Below are positions 23,380 to 32,136 of a stretch of DNA of 64,000 nucleotides, piece after piece (position 1 is the stretch's first letter; the number at the start of each line of letters is the position of its first letter). Source of the stretch: Flavobacterium subsaxonicum WB 4.1-42 = DSM 21790 (GTDB taxonomy: Bacteria > Bacteroidota > Bacteroidia > Flavobacteriales > Flavobacteriaceae); the NCBI RefSeq assembly GCF_000422725.1, contig NZ_AUGP01000017.1, positions 496,001 through 560,000 on the forward strand, given 5' to 3'. Made by a program: the position numbers and the translations under genes. The notes beneath the pieces were generated by a model. That model was given only the letters and a program-made list of their open reading frames with translations. It did not search any database and was not told the DNA's origin.

Positions 23380-23922
23380 TTAATCCTCTCTTACACAGTC
23401 GGCTCCGCAATTACCTTCGCGGCAATACGGAAATTTATGGCCGTCTACCAAAAGGTAACGCAGGTTGCAGCCATCTACACAGCCCCTGCAGCCCACTGTA
23501 GTTCCGTCGCCATCGCTCAGGCTATAGCCGGTACGCTCTAAAATGGTACCCATAGAAAAACCATTGCCATCGGTTGCTATAACAATATAACCTACATCAG
23601 ACGGATCGTTATCAGCTGCCTGCTTTTCTATAACTACAGATGTAAGATCTGTAAAGGCACCCTTATCACGTAGCTGCGCCTCAAAATCGTCTATTATAAG
23701 CTGTGGATTGATTACAAACTGGGCATTGCCATTAGCATCGATCTCTGCAATTTTTCCGCTCCAAAAACTACCACGCGCTGTTAATTGATTAGATGATGGG
23801 GCTGCCGATGTTGTTACCGCCGCGTTTTCGTCCGGCATTACAGATGTTTCTTCTGTGCTGCAGCTTACCATTAGTAAGATGGTAAACAAGCCGGCAAGGC
23901 TTTTAAGGATAGTTTTTTTCAT
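23380..23922 (-). CDS. Cys-rich lipoprotein A, function unknown
   Basis: 180 aa. Signal with a lipobox-like VSC (MKKTILKSLAGLFTILLMVSC), then an acidic/Ser/Thr linker. A middle domain (QFVINPQLIIDDFEAQLRD, DVGYIVIATDGNGFSMGTILERTG) leads to a C-terminal cluster of six Cys: C-x2-C-x3-C-x14-C-x4-C-x3-C. The neighbouring gene (23992-24489) has the same layout with the same 14-residue gap between its two three-Cys groups, so the two appear to be diverged duplicates. The cysteines could form disulfides or bind a metal or Fe-S centre outside the cytoplasm. No known family recognised. Confidence 0.75.
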   Translation of the reverse strand: MKKTILKSLAGLFTILLMVSCSTEETSVMPDENAAVTTSAAPSSNQLTARGSFWSGKIAEIDANGNAQFVINPQLIIDDFEAQLRDKGAFTDLTSVVIEKQAADNDPSDVGYIVIATDGNGFSMGTILERTGYSLSDGDGTTVGCRGCVDGCNLRYLLVDGHKFPYCREGNCGADCVRED

Positions 23923-23991
23923 AATATTTTTTGTTAGATGATTATGATACTAAATTAAGGCAAGCCTTACAAAAAACACGCAAACAAAATG

Positions 23992-24489
23992 TTAATTATT
24001 TGAGTGGCCTGAAAAATTTAATGAATGCTCAGTTTTAGTGCAATTATCACAGGCAGAGCACACAAGATAGGTACCCGTCTCATCATTTTTAGCAACCGGA
24101 AGGCATCCGCCGCTGCAATTTCCGGAGCAAATTATAGTTTGAGGATTACTTTTATCAAAGTATAATTCGTTGCCTTGTTTTTCCAGTAATGCCGCTATAG
24201 AAGTTTGCCCATCATTACATTTTGCAATAAGCATATAAAAGTCTTTTGCGCCACCCTCGGTTTTGCCCTTTACAACCTCTAAAACCATGATGGTTTTACC
24301 GGTACTGTTTTTATTAAGCACTTTTTCCCACTCCGGTTTTATAATACTATCGTTGGCCACGGCAAAAGCATCGCCATTAGCTGTAGCAACCACAATTTCC
24401 GGATATTTGCCGCTATGCCCTGCCGGTGCCTCCTTTTTACAGGCTATAAGCAGTAACACAAAAAAAACGAATACAAATTTGCTTTTCAT
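23992..24489 (-). CDS. Cys-rich lipoprotein B, function unknown
   Basis: 165 aa. Clear lipobox LLIAC followed by KKEAPAG. The middle domain resembles that of lipoprotein A (MVLEVVKGKTEGGAKDFYMLIAKCNDG, AALLEKQGNELYF), then a C-terminal cluster C-x3-C-x3-C-x14-C-x2-C-x2-C and a His-containing tail (LNFSGHSNN). One additional Cys lies in the middle domain. It is 69 bp upstream of lipoprotein A in the same direction, so co-transcription is likely. Confidence 0.75.
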   Translation of the reverse strand: MKSKFVFVFFVLLLIACKKEAPAGHSGKYPEIVVATANGDAFAVANDSIIKPEWEKVLNKNSTGKTIMVLEVVKGKTEGGAKDFYMLIAKCNDGQTSIAALLEKQGNELYFDKSNPQTIICSGNCSGGCLPVAKNDETGTYLVCSACDNCTKTEHSLNFSGHSNN

Positions 24490-24658
24490 AAAAGGTGCTT
24501 GAGAATATTTGTACGAAAATACATTTTTTAAATGTAAGATTTTTTATTTTTTTAGCATGCAGATTTACAAAATTATACTTACCTTATCTGCATTAAAACA
24601 CAGGCTATACTGTTGTACAGCAAGCAGTAGTAAAGTTATGTAAAAAATGTTAGTACTG

Positions 24659-27151
24659 TTAAAAATAAAACCCGAAAGAGCCTTTTACCGCAAACTTATT
24701 GGCTCCCGGAACATCAAGATAGCTGCCCCTCCAGGCAAAATCGATCCTGAATACCTTAAAGATATTACCTATACCGGCATGGTACTCCCAATATAAATCT
24801 TCGGGAGAGCGGTATACAAGGTTAGAGGCATTAAGGTTAATGTTAGCGTTAGATACATTACCCATAACCCCTTTTATACCTATAATTTCGCGCAGGTTTA
24901 GGTTTCTAACCCCCGGTATGCGCGAGAATAGCCTGCCGTTAAAATTATGCTCCAGGTGAAGCGACACGTATTGGTCGGCCACAAATTCGTAGTAGTCTAA
25001 TAGATTATAAGTGTTCTCTATAGAAAAGTAACTCTGGTTACCCGGTATAACACCCATTAGCCCAAGCGGTACGGCGCCAAATATCTTACCCGCCTCAAAG
25101 GTAGCAAACAGGCGGCCAAAGCCCCCTACAAGCACAGGTTGGCGGTAATAGAACTGAAGTTTCTCATAATCAAAATCGCTGCCAAATATACCTTTTACCC
25201 CTTGCGAGAAGTTTAAGAACAGGCGGGTGTAATTATAATCAACATCGCTGCGCTCTACGCCATAGCCAATGGTGCGGCGTTTGGGTGTGTAGTCTATCAT
25301 AAAGCCGTACTCATACTGCTTTATAAAGCCGTTAACACCTTTAGAATGGTCGGCCGGGTCTAAGTAATAGTCTAAACTAAACAAGGGCGATGCCGCCTTT
25401 AGCGTACGGTAGTTAAAACTGGTACGGAACACAAGGTTTTTTACCGGCTCTATTTCTGCCGAGAAGGTACTAAAGTTAATGCTCGTTAGCTTATTGTTAC
25501 TACCACTGGAAAATAACGATGACGATGCAAAGCTACGCCCCAACACATCGCTGGTGGCGGTAAGGCTTACGCCAATTTGCTCTATATCGCGACGGTTACC
25601 GCCCTGTAGTATTATACGGTTTTTTTTATTAACCATCCACTTACCCGATATACCGTACTTAAACTGGTTGTCTTTAAAGCCGTAGGCCGTGTAGCCTTCC
25701 AGCCTCCAGGGGTCGTTTTGCCCAAAGTAAGTACGCCCACCGGTACGCAGCCTTAGCCCCTCTACAGGGTTATAGCCAAAGGTGGAAAATATAGGACCAT
25801 AATCAAAATGATCCATTTGGTAATAGCCACTGCCCAGCGTTGCCACAAGGTCGTACAAATGCCTGAAGCGCGGTACCGTTTTTAGGGTGTCGAGCATTTT
25901 ATACACACCCCGCTCATCTTTATTAAGCGACTCAAAGCGGTTCTCTTCCCAATACTCTTCCGACTTTTGGTAAATGGCCTCATCATTAAAGTTAACGTCG
26001 GCGGTATAAAATTCGGCAGGCTTAGGCTTATCGAATTTATAATCCCTGAACAAGGTAGTACGCTTACCGTACACCCCTTTAGAGTCTTCTTTTTTCTTAA
26101 GGGCAAAGTCGGTCATCATGTGGTCGCGCTTCAGTAAGAAAACCGAATCGTTAAGCACATCAAACTCCTGCTCTATGTAAATATCTTTAACCCAGTTAAT
26201 GTTGGCACTCTTACTGGCCGACATTGCTATCTTTTTAATGGCCCAGGTAGTATCGTTAACCCAAAAGTTACCCTTAAAGGTAAGCTCTGCCTTACGGCGA
26301 GGATAGAATACTATGTTGTAGCACCACTTATTGTCTATGTACGAACTATCAGTAAGCACATAGTTATACACATTGATACCCGTGCGCGACAGCGGACTAA
26401 CAAAATCTTTATCAAAAAACTTAAGGTAGTTGTCGTAAATATTATACTCAACATACAAGTCTTTTATAAAGGCAATAATTTGCTGGTTGTTATCAAACCC
26501 TGATGATTTATTGGCTTTGGTAACCTCTTTTTTGCGGCTGGCCACATTATCGCCATATACGTTGCTTAGCGCCTCGTTAATAAATATGGGCAGGTAGGTT
26601 TTACCGGTAACGTTGCTGGTATCTACCTGGTCGAATATAAACTCCATACCCTTAAACAGCTTGCTTTTAATCATGGTGCTGTCTATGGTATTAAGGTCAA
26701 ATTCTACCTTTTCGTATTTATCGTACTCATATTGCTTAAACATGTTAAGGCCGTTTTTGCGGCGGCGTTCCCATATTTTGCGCAGTATATCTATAGCAGG
26801 GTTATTTTTTTTTGATGTTTTACCGGAATACAGCACTACCTCTTTAAGTTCGTTCGCTTCAGAGAGGGTAACTTTAATATCATACGTAACCGGTTTATCT
26901 AAGTGAAGTTCTTTTGGGGCAAAGCCAACAAAAGATATGGTAAGGTCTGTATAAGTGGTTTGCGACTCCAGGTAAAATTTACCGTTTTCATCGGTTATAA
27001 CACCTTCGTTAGTACCCTTAAAATACACATTTACGTAAGGTATGGGTGCTTTAGTGTCATCCAATACAACGCCACTCACCTTAGTTTGTGCAAAAGCGGA
27101 TCCTACCAGGATAAAAAAGAACCCGATAAGCAACAGTAATCTTCTTGTCAT
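24659..27151 (-). CDS. DUF5686 and carboxypeptidase-like domain outer membrane protein
   Basis: 830 aa. Signal peptide MTRRLLLLIGFFFILVGSAFAQ, a carboxypeptidase-regulatory-like domain (about 23-110, VSGVVLDDTKAPIPYVNVYFKGTNEG), the DUF5686 region with its KKNNPAIDILRKIWERRRKNGLN signature (about 120-145), and a C-terminal barrel ending FAVKGSFGFYF. The role is unknown; the domain set is near-universal in Flavobacteriia and members are outer membrane proteins. The start is the ATG at 27151; an ATG five codons earlier is less likely. Its promoter overlaps the terminator of the upstream pdhB gene. Confidence 0.88.
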   Translation of the reverse strand: MTRRLLLLIGFFFILVGSAFAQTKVSGVVLDDTKAPIPYVNVYFKGTNEGVITDENGKFYLESQTTYTDLTISFVGFAPKELHLDKPVTYDIKVTLSEANELKEVVLYSGKTSKKNNPAIDILRKIWERRRKNGLNMFKQYEYDKYEKVEFDLNTIDSTMIKSKLFKGMEFIFDQVDTSNVTGKTYLPIFINEALSNVYGDNVASRKKEVTKANKSSGFDNNQQIIAFIKDLYVEYNIYDNYLKFFDKDFVSPLSRTGINVYNYVLTDSSYIDNKWCYNIVFYPRRKAELTFKGNFWVNDTTWAIKKIAMSASKSANINWVKDIYIEQEFDVLNDSVFLLKRDHMMTDFALKKKEDSKGVYGKRTTLFRDYKFDKPKPAEFYTADVNFNDEAIYQKSEEYWEENRFESLNKDERGVYKMLDTLKTVPRFRHLYDLVATLGSGYYQMDHFDYGPIFSTFGYNPVEGLRLRTGGRTYFGQNDPWRLEGYTAYGFKDNQFKYGISGKWMVNKKNRIILQGGNRRDIEQIGVSLTATSDVLGRSFASSSLFSSGSNNKLTSINFSTFSAEIEPVKNLVFRTSFNYRTLKAASPLFSLDYYLDPADHSKGVNGFIKQYEYGFMIDYTPKRRTIGYGVERSDVDYNYTRLFLNFSQGVKGIFGSDFDYEKLQFYYRQPVLVGGFGRLFATFEAGKIFGAVPLGLMGVIPGNQSYFSIENTYNLLDYYEFVADQYVSLHLEHNFNGRLFSRIPGVRNLNLREIIGIKGVMGNVSNANINLNASNLVYRSPEDLYWEYHAGIGNIFKVFRIDFAWRGSYLDVPGANKFAVKGSFGFYF

Positions 27152-27162
27152 AATAGCCTTAA

Positions 27163-27196
27163 ACAAAAAACTTCATCATTTAGTATGATGAAGTTT
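27163..27196 (-). terminator. pdhB terminator abutting the next promoter
   Basis: Minus strand AAACTTCATCAT (27196-27185) pairs with ATGATGAAGTTT (27179-27168), then TTTTG. The -7 element at 27197-27204 directly precedes it, so a transcript starting about 7 nt later would lack most of the 5' arm. Confidence 0.8.
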
Positions 27197-27204
27197 CAAA
27201 TATA
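27197..27204 (-). promoter_or_regulatory. -7 element for the DUF5686 gene
   Basis: TATATTTG on the minus strand, directly against the pdhB terminator hairpin. Predicted start near 27190. Confidence 0.6.
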
Positions 27205-27260
27205 GTTCAATATTTTTTTATTTGTACATATTGTTATTTGCCTTAGAGACAATTAACAAA

Positions 27261-28241
27261 TTATGCTTTATATAAAACTTTTTTTACTGCTTTAACAACG
27301 TCGCCTGCATTTGGCAACCATTCTTTTAACAGCGCCGGAGAATAAGGAGCCGGGGTATCTGCAGTTGTAATTCTTTGTATAGGTGCATCAAGGTAATCAA
27401 AAGCCCTTTCCTGTACTATATAAGTAATTTCAGACGAGATACTGCCAAAAGGCCATGCCTCTTCTAATATTACCAGCCTGTTCGTTTTTTTAACCGAGTT
27501 TAAGATGGTATCGTGATCCATTGGGCGTATAGTTCTTAAATCTATAATCTCGCAGCTAATGCCTTCTTTCTCTAATTCATCGGCAGCAATAAACGCTTCT
27601 TTAAGAATTTTACCAAAAGATACAATGGTAACATCTTTACCTTCGCGTTTAACATCGGCAACACCAAGCGGAATAGTGTATTCTCCTTCAGGCACCTCGC
27701 CTTTGTCGCCATACATTTGCTCAGATTCCATAAAGATAACCGGGTCGTTATCTCTAATAGCCGATTTTAATAAACCTTTACAGTCGTACACGTTAGACGG
27801 TACCACTACTTTAAGGCCCGGTATGTTGGCATACCAGTTTTCGAAAGCCTGAGAGTGCGTTGCACCTAACTGGCCGGCAGAAGCCGTTGGGCCACGGAAA
27901 ACGATTGGGCAGTTAAACTGGCCGGCAGACATCTGGCGAATTTTAGCTGCATTGTTTATTATTTGGTCTATACCCACAAGGGCAAAGTTAAATGTCATAA
28001 ATTCAACAATAGGCCTGTTGCCGTTCATGGCACTACCTACTGCAATACCTGCAAAACCAAGCTCGGCAATTGGAGTATCTATAACCCTTTTTGCACCAAA
28101 CTCGTCCAGCATGCCTTTAGAGGCTTTGTAGGCTCCGTTGTACTCGGCAACTTCTTCGCCCATTAAATATATAGCTTCGTCACGGCGCATTTCTTCGCTC
28201 ATGGCTTCGCAAACAGCTTCCCTAAATTGTATAGTTCTCAT
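27261..28241 (-). CDS. pdhB: Pyruvate dehydrogenase E1 component, beta subunit
   Basis: 326 aa. With the alpha subunit it decarboxylates pyruvate using thiamine diphosphate and feeds acetyl groups to E2. Signatures: MGEEVAEYNGAYKASKGML, DTPIAELGFAGIAVGSAMNGNRPI, GQLGATHSQAFENWYANIPGLKVV and the C-terminal TADTPAPYSPALLKEWLPN. The alpha subunit and E2 genes are not adjacent, as is common in Flavobacteria. Monocistronic by its own promoter and terminator. Confidence 0.96.
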   Translation of the reverse strand: MRTIQFREAVCEAMSEEMRRDEAIYLMGEEVAEYNGAYKASKGMLDEFGAKRVIDTPIAELGFAGIAVGSAMNGNRPIVEFMTFNFALVGIDQIINNAAKIRQMSAGQFNCPIVFRGPTASAGQLGATHSQAFENWYANIPGLKVVVPSNVYDCKGLLKSAIRDNDPVIFMESEQMYGDKGEVPEGEYTIPLGVADVKREGKDVTIVSFGKILKEAFIAADELEKEGISCEIIDLRTIRPMDHDTILNSVKKTNRLVILEEAWPFGSISSEITYIVQERAFDYLDAPIQRITTADTPAPYSPALLKEWLPNAGDVVKAVKKVLYKA

Positions 28242-28271
28242 GTAATTGTATTTCGCGTATTAAATGAATGG

Positions 28272-28279
28272 CAAAAATA
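28272..28279 (-). promoter_or_regulatory. pdhB -7 element
   Basis: TATTTTTG on the minus strand, about 30 nt before the start codon. Confidence 0.5.
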
Positions 28280-28504
28280 AAAATTTAAAATCATTATAAC
28301 CTATTTTTTATATAGCAAAACTAAAATTAATGCGTACTACACATTTTTTGGGTTACGCAAACAATTTCGTAACACTTACACCTATATATTTATCCACACG
28401 CAGGCTTCCTGAATTAATATTTTAAAAAAAATTAACATTTTTACTGAATTTAAAATCAAATTATTAAGTTTACAATTACCATTTAATTAACAAACACCGT
28501 AACC

Positions 28505-29179
28505 ATGAAACATTTGCTAACACTGCTAACATTTTTTATTGCACTTACCGCTTACTCTCAAACATTTTATCCGGCAAAAGTTGTATTTACCAACGGCAAG
28601 ACTACCGAAGGTTATGCAGAGCTTCCCAAAAACACTACTTTAAACAGTAGCGTAAGAATTAAGGCAGGCCAAAAAGGAAAAGCAACCAACCATAAAAATG
28701 ATGATATCTATCAAATTGTTTATACCACTAAAAATGGCAATCAGTTTTTGTTTGAGCGAAGTACATTCAGGGAATTTAGGGGCGATGATGGTGAAAAAGT
28801 ATATGAGAAAAAACTATGGATGTTTGTTAAATACCAAACATCATCTATTAAATACCTTAATAAGGCCTTAAGCTATTCTATTAATAAAGATGGCGATATG
28901 ATTTTGGACGCAGGAAGCACAGGCGGCACCTGGGCAGAGATACCATTATTATTTAAACGCCCCAACGAAGACTTTGCTACCATTATTACCTCGATGGCAT
29001 TTGGGGCAACGGTGCTGGGTACCGAGAAGCGGTTTAAAAAATTTGCCAGGCGTTATTTTAACGATGAACCCACTCTTGTGGCGCGGATTGAAAACGGCGA
29101 TTTTAAAAGCGAACAGATGTATGAGCTTGCCCAGGCTTACAACACCCTTAAAGGCGGACAGGAAATTAAAGCCGAATAA
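28505..29179 (+). CDS. Secreted hypothetical protein, 224 aa
   Basis: Signal peptide MKHLLTLLTFFIALTAYSQ followed by a basic, beta-rich N-terminal part (FYPAKVVFTNGKTTEGYAELPKN, a pattern seen in flavobacterial secreted proteins that sense or bind at the envelope) and a helical C-terminal part (KRFKKFARRYFNDEPTLVARIENGD). Family not recognised. Stands alone: the AT-rich 263-bp region before it and the 222-bp region after it carry no other gene or clear hairpin. Confidence 0.8.
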   Translation: MKHLLTLLTFFIALTAYSQTFYPAKVVFTNGKTTEGYAELPKNTTLNSSVRIKAGQKGKATNHKNDDIYQIVYTTKNGNQFLFERSTFREFRGDDGEKVYEKKLWMFVKYQTSSIKYLNKALSYSINKDGDMILDAGSTGGTWAEIPLLFKRPNEDFATIITSMAFGATVLGTEKRFKKFARRYFNDEPTLVARIENGDFKSEQMYELAQAYNTLKGGQEIKAE

Positions 29180-29401
29180 CATACTATATCAGCCGGGTAA
29201 TGCAAACTTTATATTTTTATAAATTTACTGTTAATAATACATCAAACAGCCATAATTGAATGATTTAATTATGATACATGCATTTTTAAATACTTTTTTT
29301 CATAAAAATGATATTTAATATGCATGCATAGTTTTTTATTTAAAATTATTTGTTAACTTCGTTGTATTAAAATAATTCAAACGTTATAATCTCTATAAAT
29401 A

Positions 29402-30148
29402 ATGAAAATATTAGTCTGCATCAGCCATGTGCCTGATACTACTGCAAAAATTAACTTTACCAATGGCGACAGCGAGTTTGACGCTAACGGTGTTCAGTTT
29501 GTAATTAACCCTAATGATGAATTTGGCCTTACACGCGCTATCTGGTTTAAAGAGCAGGCGGGTGCTACCGTAACGGTAGTAAACGTAGGCGGTACCGATG
29601 CCGAAGCTACACTGCGCAAAGCACTTGCTATTGGTGCAGACGAAGCTATTCGTGTAAACGCTGCCCCTACCGATGGTTTTTTTGTTGCTAAACAATTGGC
29701 CGAAGTGGTTAAAAACGGCGGTTACGACCTGGTTATTGCCGGTAAAGAATCGTTAGACTATAACGGCGCTATGGTGCCGGGTATGCTTGCAGGCTTATTA
29801 GGATATGATTTTGTAAACGGCTGTATTACGCTTGATGTTACCGGAACCGATGCCAAAGCGGTTAGGGAAATTGATGGTGGTAAAGAAACCCTTAGCACTA
29901 AACTGCCTTTGGTTATTGCCGGCCAAAAAGGCCTTGTTGAAGAAAAAGATTTAAGGATACCTAACATGCGCGGTATTATGCAGGCCAGGACTAAGGCACT
30001 TACTATAGTAGAGCCCGTTGGTGCAGAAAGCAGTACTAAATCGGTTAAATTTGAAAAACCTGCCCCTAAAAGCGCGGTTAAGCTTATTAGCCCTGATAAC
30101 TTAGACGAGCTTGTTAACCTGTTGCATAACGAAGCGAAAGTTATATAA
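29402..30148 (+). CDS. etfB: Electron transfer flavoprotein, beta subunit
   Basis: 248 aa. Half of the FAD/AMP-containing heterodimer that takes electrons from acyl-CoA dehydrogenases. Family features: MKILVCISHVPDTTAKINF, NPNDEFGLTRAIWFKEQ, and the AMP-binding-side segment VIAGKESLDYNGAMVPGMLAGLLGYDFV. The alpha-subunit gene follows after 109 bp with no terminator seen. Confidence 0.96.
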   Translation: MKILVCISHVPDTTAKINFTNGDSEFDANGVQFVINPNDEFGLTRAIWFKEQAGATVTVVNVGGTDAEATLRKALAIGADEAIRVNAAPTDGFFVAKQLAEVVKNGGYDLVIAGKESLDYNGAMVPGMLAGLLGYDFVNGCITLDVTGTDAKAVREIDGGKETLSTKLPLVIAGQKGLVEEKDLRIPNMRGIMQARTKALTIVEPVGAESSTKSVKFEKPAPKSAVKLISPDNLDELVNLLHNEAKVI

Positions 30149-30257
30149 TGCTTTTAATGTAGCAATACATTAATTGATTAATGTAACAATTGCATAGCGG
30201 AAGCTCTAATTGGTACATTTAAAAATTGTTCAATTGGTAAATTAAAAAATCAGAAAA

Positions 30258-31226
30258 ATGTCAATCCTAATATATGCTGAATCAGCAGAAGGTAAATTTA
30301 AAAAGACAGCGTTTGAGCTTGCTTCTTACGCTAAAAAAATAGCCGAACAAAACGGCACAACGGTTACTGCGGTAACTATTAACGTTGCAGATGCTTCTGC
30401 CCTTGCCGCTTATGGTGTAGACAAGGCACTTAACGTTACTACAGATAAATTAAAGTCGTTCAACGCTAAGGCATACGCCGATGTTATTAAGCAGGCAGCC
30501 GCTAAAGAGTCGGCTAAAATTATATTATTCTCTTCTAATACCGATAGCCTTTACATTGCACCGCTTGTAGCCGTAGGCCTTGAGGCCGGCTACGCAAGTA
30601 ACGTGGTTGGGCTGCCGCAAAGCCTTTCACCATTCCAGGTAAAAAGGCATGCGTTCTCTAACAAGGCGTTTGTGGTTACCGAGATTAGCAGCGATGTAAA
30701 AGTGCTTGCCATTGGCAAAAACTCATTCGGATTGGTAGAATCGGCTTCAAGCCTTTCTCAGGAAGATTTTGCACCGTCTTTAAACGACAGCGACTTTACT
30801 ATTAAGGTAGAATCGTCTGAAAAAGTTACAGGCAAAGTTACCATTGCCGATGCCGAAGTGGTAGTATCCGGCGGCCGCGGACTTAAAGGCCCTGAAAACT
30901 GGGGTATTATAGAAGACCTTGCTGCTGCCTTTGGCGCTGCAACGGCCTGCTCTAAACCGGTGTCCGACCTTGGCTGGAGACCTCATAGCGAACACGTTGG
31001 CCAAACGGGTAAACCGGTTGCTGCTAACCTGTATATTGCCGTGGGTATATCCGGAGCCATACAGCACATTGCCGGTATTAACTCAAGCAAAGTAAAAGTG
31101 GTTATTAATGCCGACCCCGAAGCGCCGTTCTTTAAAGTGGCCGACTATGGTGTTGTTGGCGATGCGTTTGATATTGTTCCTAAACTGACTGAAAAAATTA
31201 AAGCGTTTAAGGCTCAAAACTCATAA
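30258..31226 (+). CDS. etfA: Electron transfer flavoprotein, alpha subunit
   Basis: 322 aa. The FAD-binding C-terminal domain is intact: VVSGGRGLKGPENWGIIEDLA, SKPVSDLGWRPHSEHVGQTGKPV, and ISGAIQHIAGINSSKVKVVINADPEAPFF. Partner of etfB; together they serve fatty-acid and branched-chain amino acid oxidation. It is followed by a terminator that also contains the next gene's -7 element. Confidence 0.97.
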   Translation: MSILIYAESAEGKFKKTAFELASYAKKIAEQNGTTVTAVTINVADASALAAYGVDKALNVTTDKLKSFNAKAYADVIKQAAAKESAKIILFSSNTDSLYIAPLVAVGLEAGYASNVVGLPQSLSPFQVKRHAFSNKAFVVTEISSDVKVLAIGKNSFGLVESASSLSQEDFAPSLNDSDFTIKVESSEKVTGKVTIADAEVVVSGGRGLKGPENWGIIEDLAAAFGAATACSKPVSDLGWRPHSEHVGQTGKPVAANLYIAVGISGAIQHIAGINSSKVKVVINADPEAPFFKVADYGVVGDAFDIVPKLTEKIKAFKAQNS

Positions 31227-31253
31227 TTTTATTTTAAATTGTGCCCATCTAAG

Positions 31254-31301
31254 GGCTATCGGATAAGGATAGTTATATCTTTGCCCGATAGCCTTTTTTT
31301 T
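31254..31301 (+). terminator. etfA terminator with a promoter element in its loop
   Basis: GGCTATCGG (31254-31262) pairs with CCGATAGCC (31285-31293), then eight T residues. The 22-nt loop contains TATCTTTG. Confidence 0.82.
31276..31283 (+). promoter_or_regulatory. -7 element of the bifunctional nuclease gene, in the etfA terminator loop
   Basis: TATCTTTG, a perfect TAnnTTTG. Transcription would start near 31290, in the 3' arm, so the new RNA cannot form the terminator. Confidence 0.6.
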
Positions 31302-31321
31302 GTACACAGGAAAGACCAAAC

Positions 31322-31948
31322 ATGAGCTTAGTAAAACTTAATATTAAGGGCATTTCGTACAGCCAGACGCAAAACGGAGCCTATGCCCTGATACTTAATG
31401 AAGTGGACGGTGAACGAAAACTACCCATTGTTATTGGTGCTTTTGAAGCCCAGTCCATTGCCATTGCCCTGGAGAAAGAAATAAAACCTCCCAGGCCGCT
31501 TACGCACGACCTATTTAAAAATTTTGCCGACCGCTTTGATATTGTGGTTAAGCAGGTTATTATCCACAAGCTGGTTGATGGCGTGTTTTTTTCGAGCATT
31601 ATTTGCGAACGCGACCGCATTGAGGAAATTATAGATGCACGCACCAGCGATGCTATTGCACTTGCCCTGCGCTTTAACGCCCCAATTTTTACCTATAAAA
31701 ATATACTGGACAAAGCCGGCATTTACCTTAAAATAAACCCCGAACAAGGCGAAGAAGGTATTAACCATGACGATGTACTTGGGCCAACCCAAACCTTTGA
31801 TGCCGATACCGAGACTACCGTTTCCGGAGAAGGGTACACGCAGTACAGCCTTCAGGAGCTGCACGAACTGCTGGAAGGCGCCGTGCAAAACGAAGACTAC
31901 GAAAAAGCAGCAAAAATTCGCGACGAAATATCGAAACGAGAAAGTTAA
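31322..31948 (+). CDS. Bifunctional nuclease family protein (DUF151) with UVR motif
   Basis: 208 aa. N-terminal DUF151/BFN domain (about 1-135: GAYALILNEVDGERKLPIVIGAFEAQSIAI, RIEEIIDARTSDAIALALRFNAPI). A UvrB/UvrC-type motif sits at the C-terminus (about 172-205: LQELHELLEGAVQNEDYEKAAKIRDEI). Characterised DUF151 proteins show RNase/DNase activity; the role in Bacteroidota is not established. The arrangement of DUF151 plus UVR is standard for Flavobacteria. Confidence 0.88.
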   Translation: MSLVKLNIKGISYSQTQNGAYALILNEVDGERKLPIVIGAFEAQSIAIALEKEIKPPRPLTHDLFKNFADRFDIVVKQVIIHKLVDGVFFSSIICERDRIEEIIDARTSDAIALALRFNAPIFTYKNILDKAGIYLKINPEQGEEGINHDDVLGPTQTFDADTETTVSGEGYTQYSLQELHELLEGAVQNEDYEKAAKIRDEISKRES

Positions 31949-31990
31949 TTCCTCCAATTTAAAAATTGAAAATTTAAATATTTAAAGATG

Positions 31991-32024
31991 AGCCATACCT
32001 TGCTAAAAGGTGTGGCTTTTTTTA
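31991..32024 (+). terminator. Terminator after the bifunctional nuclease gene
   Basis: AGCCATACCTT (31991-32001) with AAGGTGTGGCT (32007-32017; one G:U pair), followed by a T tract. Confidence 0.85.
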
Positions 32025-32100
32025 TGTGGATAACTTGCGGATAAAACGTATCTAACAACACATCTATAATTTTTGTAATTTTATACCTTGCAGGAAATTT

Positions 32101-32128
32101 TCAATTTTTCAATTTTTCAATTTTTCAA
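32101..32128. repeat. Octamer tandem repeat upstream of thyA
   Basis: TCAATTTT repeated, with unit starts at 32101, 32109, 32117 and 32125. It ends 8 bp before the thyA ATG, so a change in copy number would alter the leader. Confidence 0.85.
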
Positions 32129-32136
32129 TATAAAAA

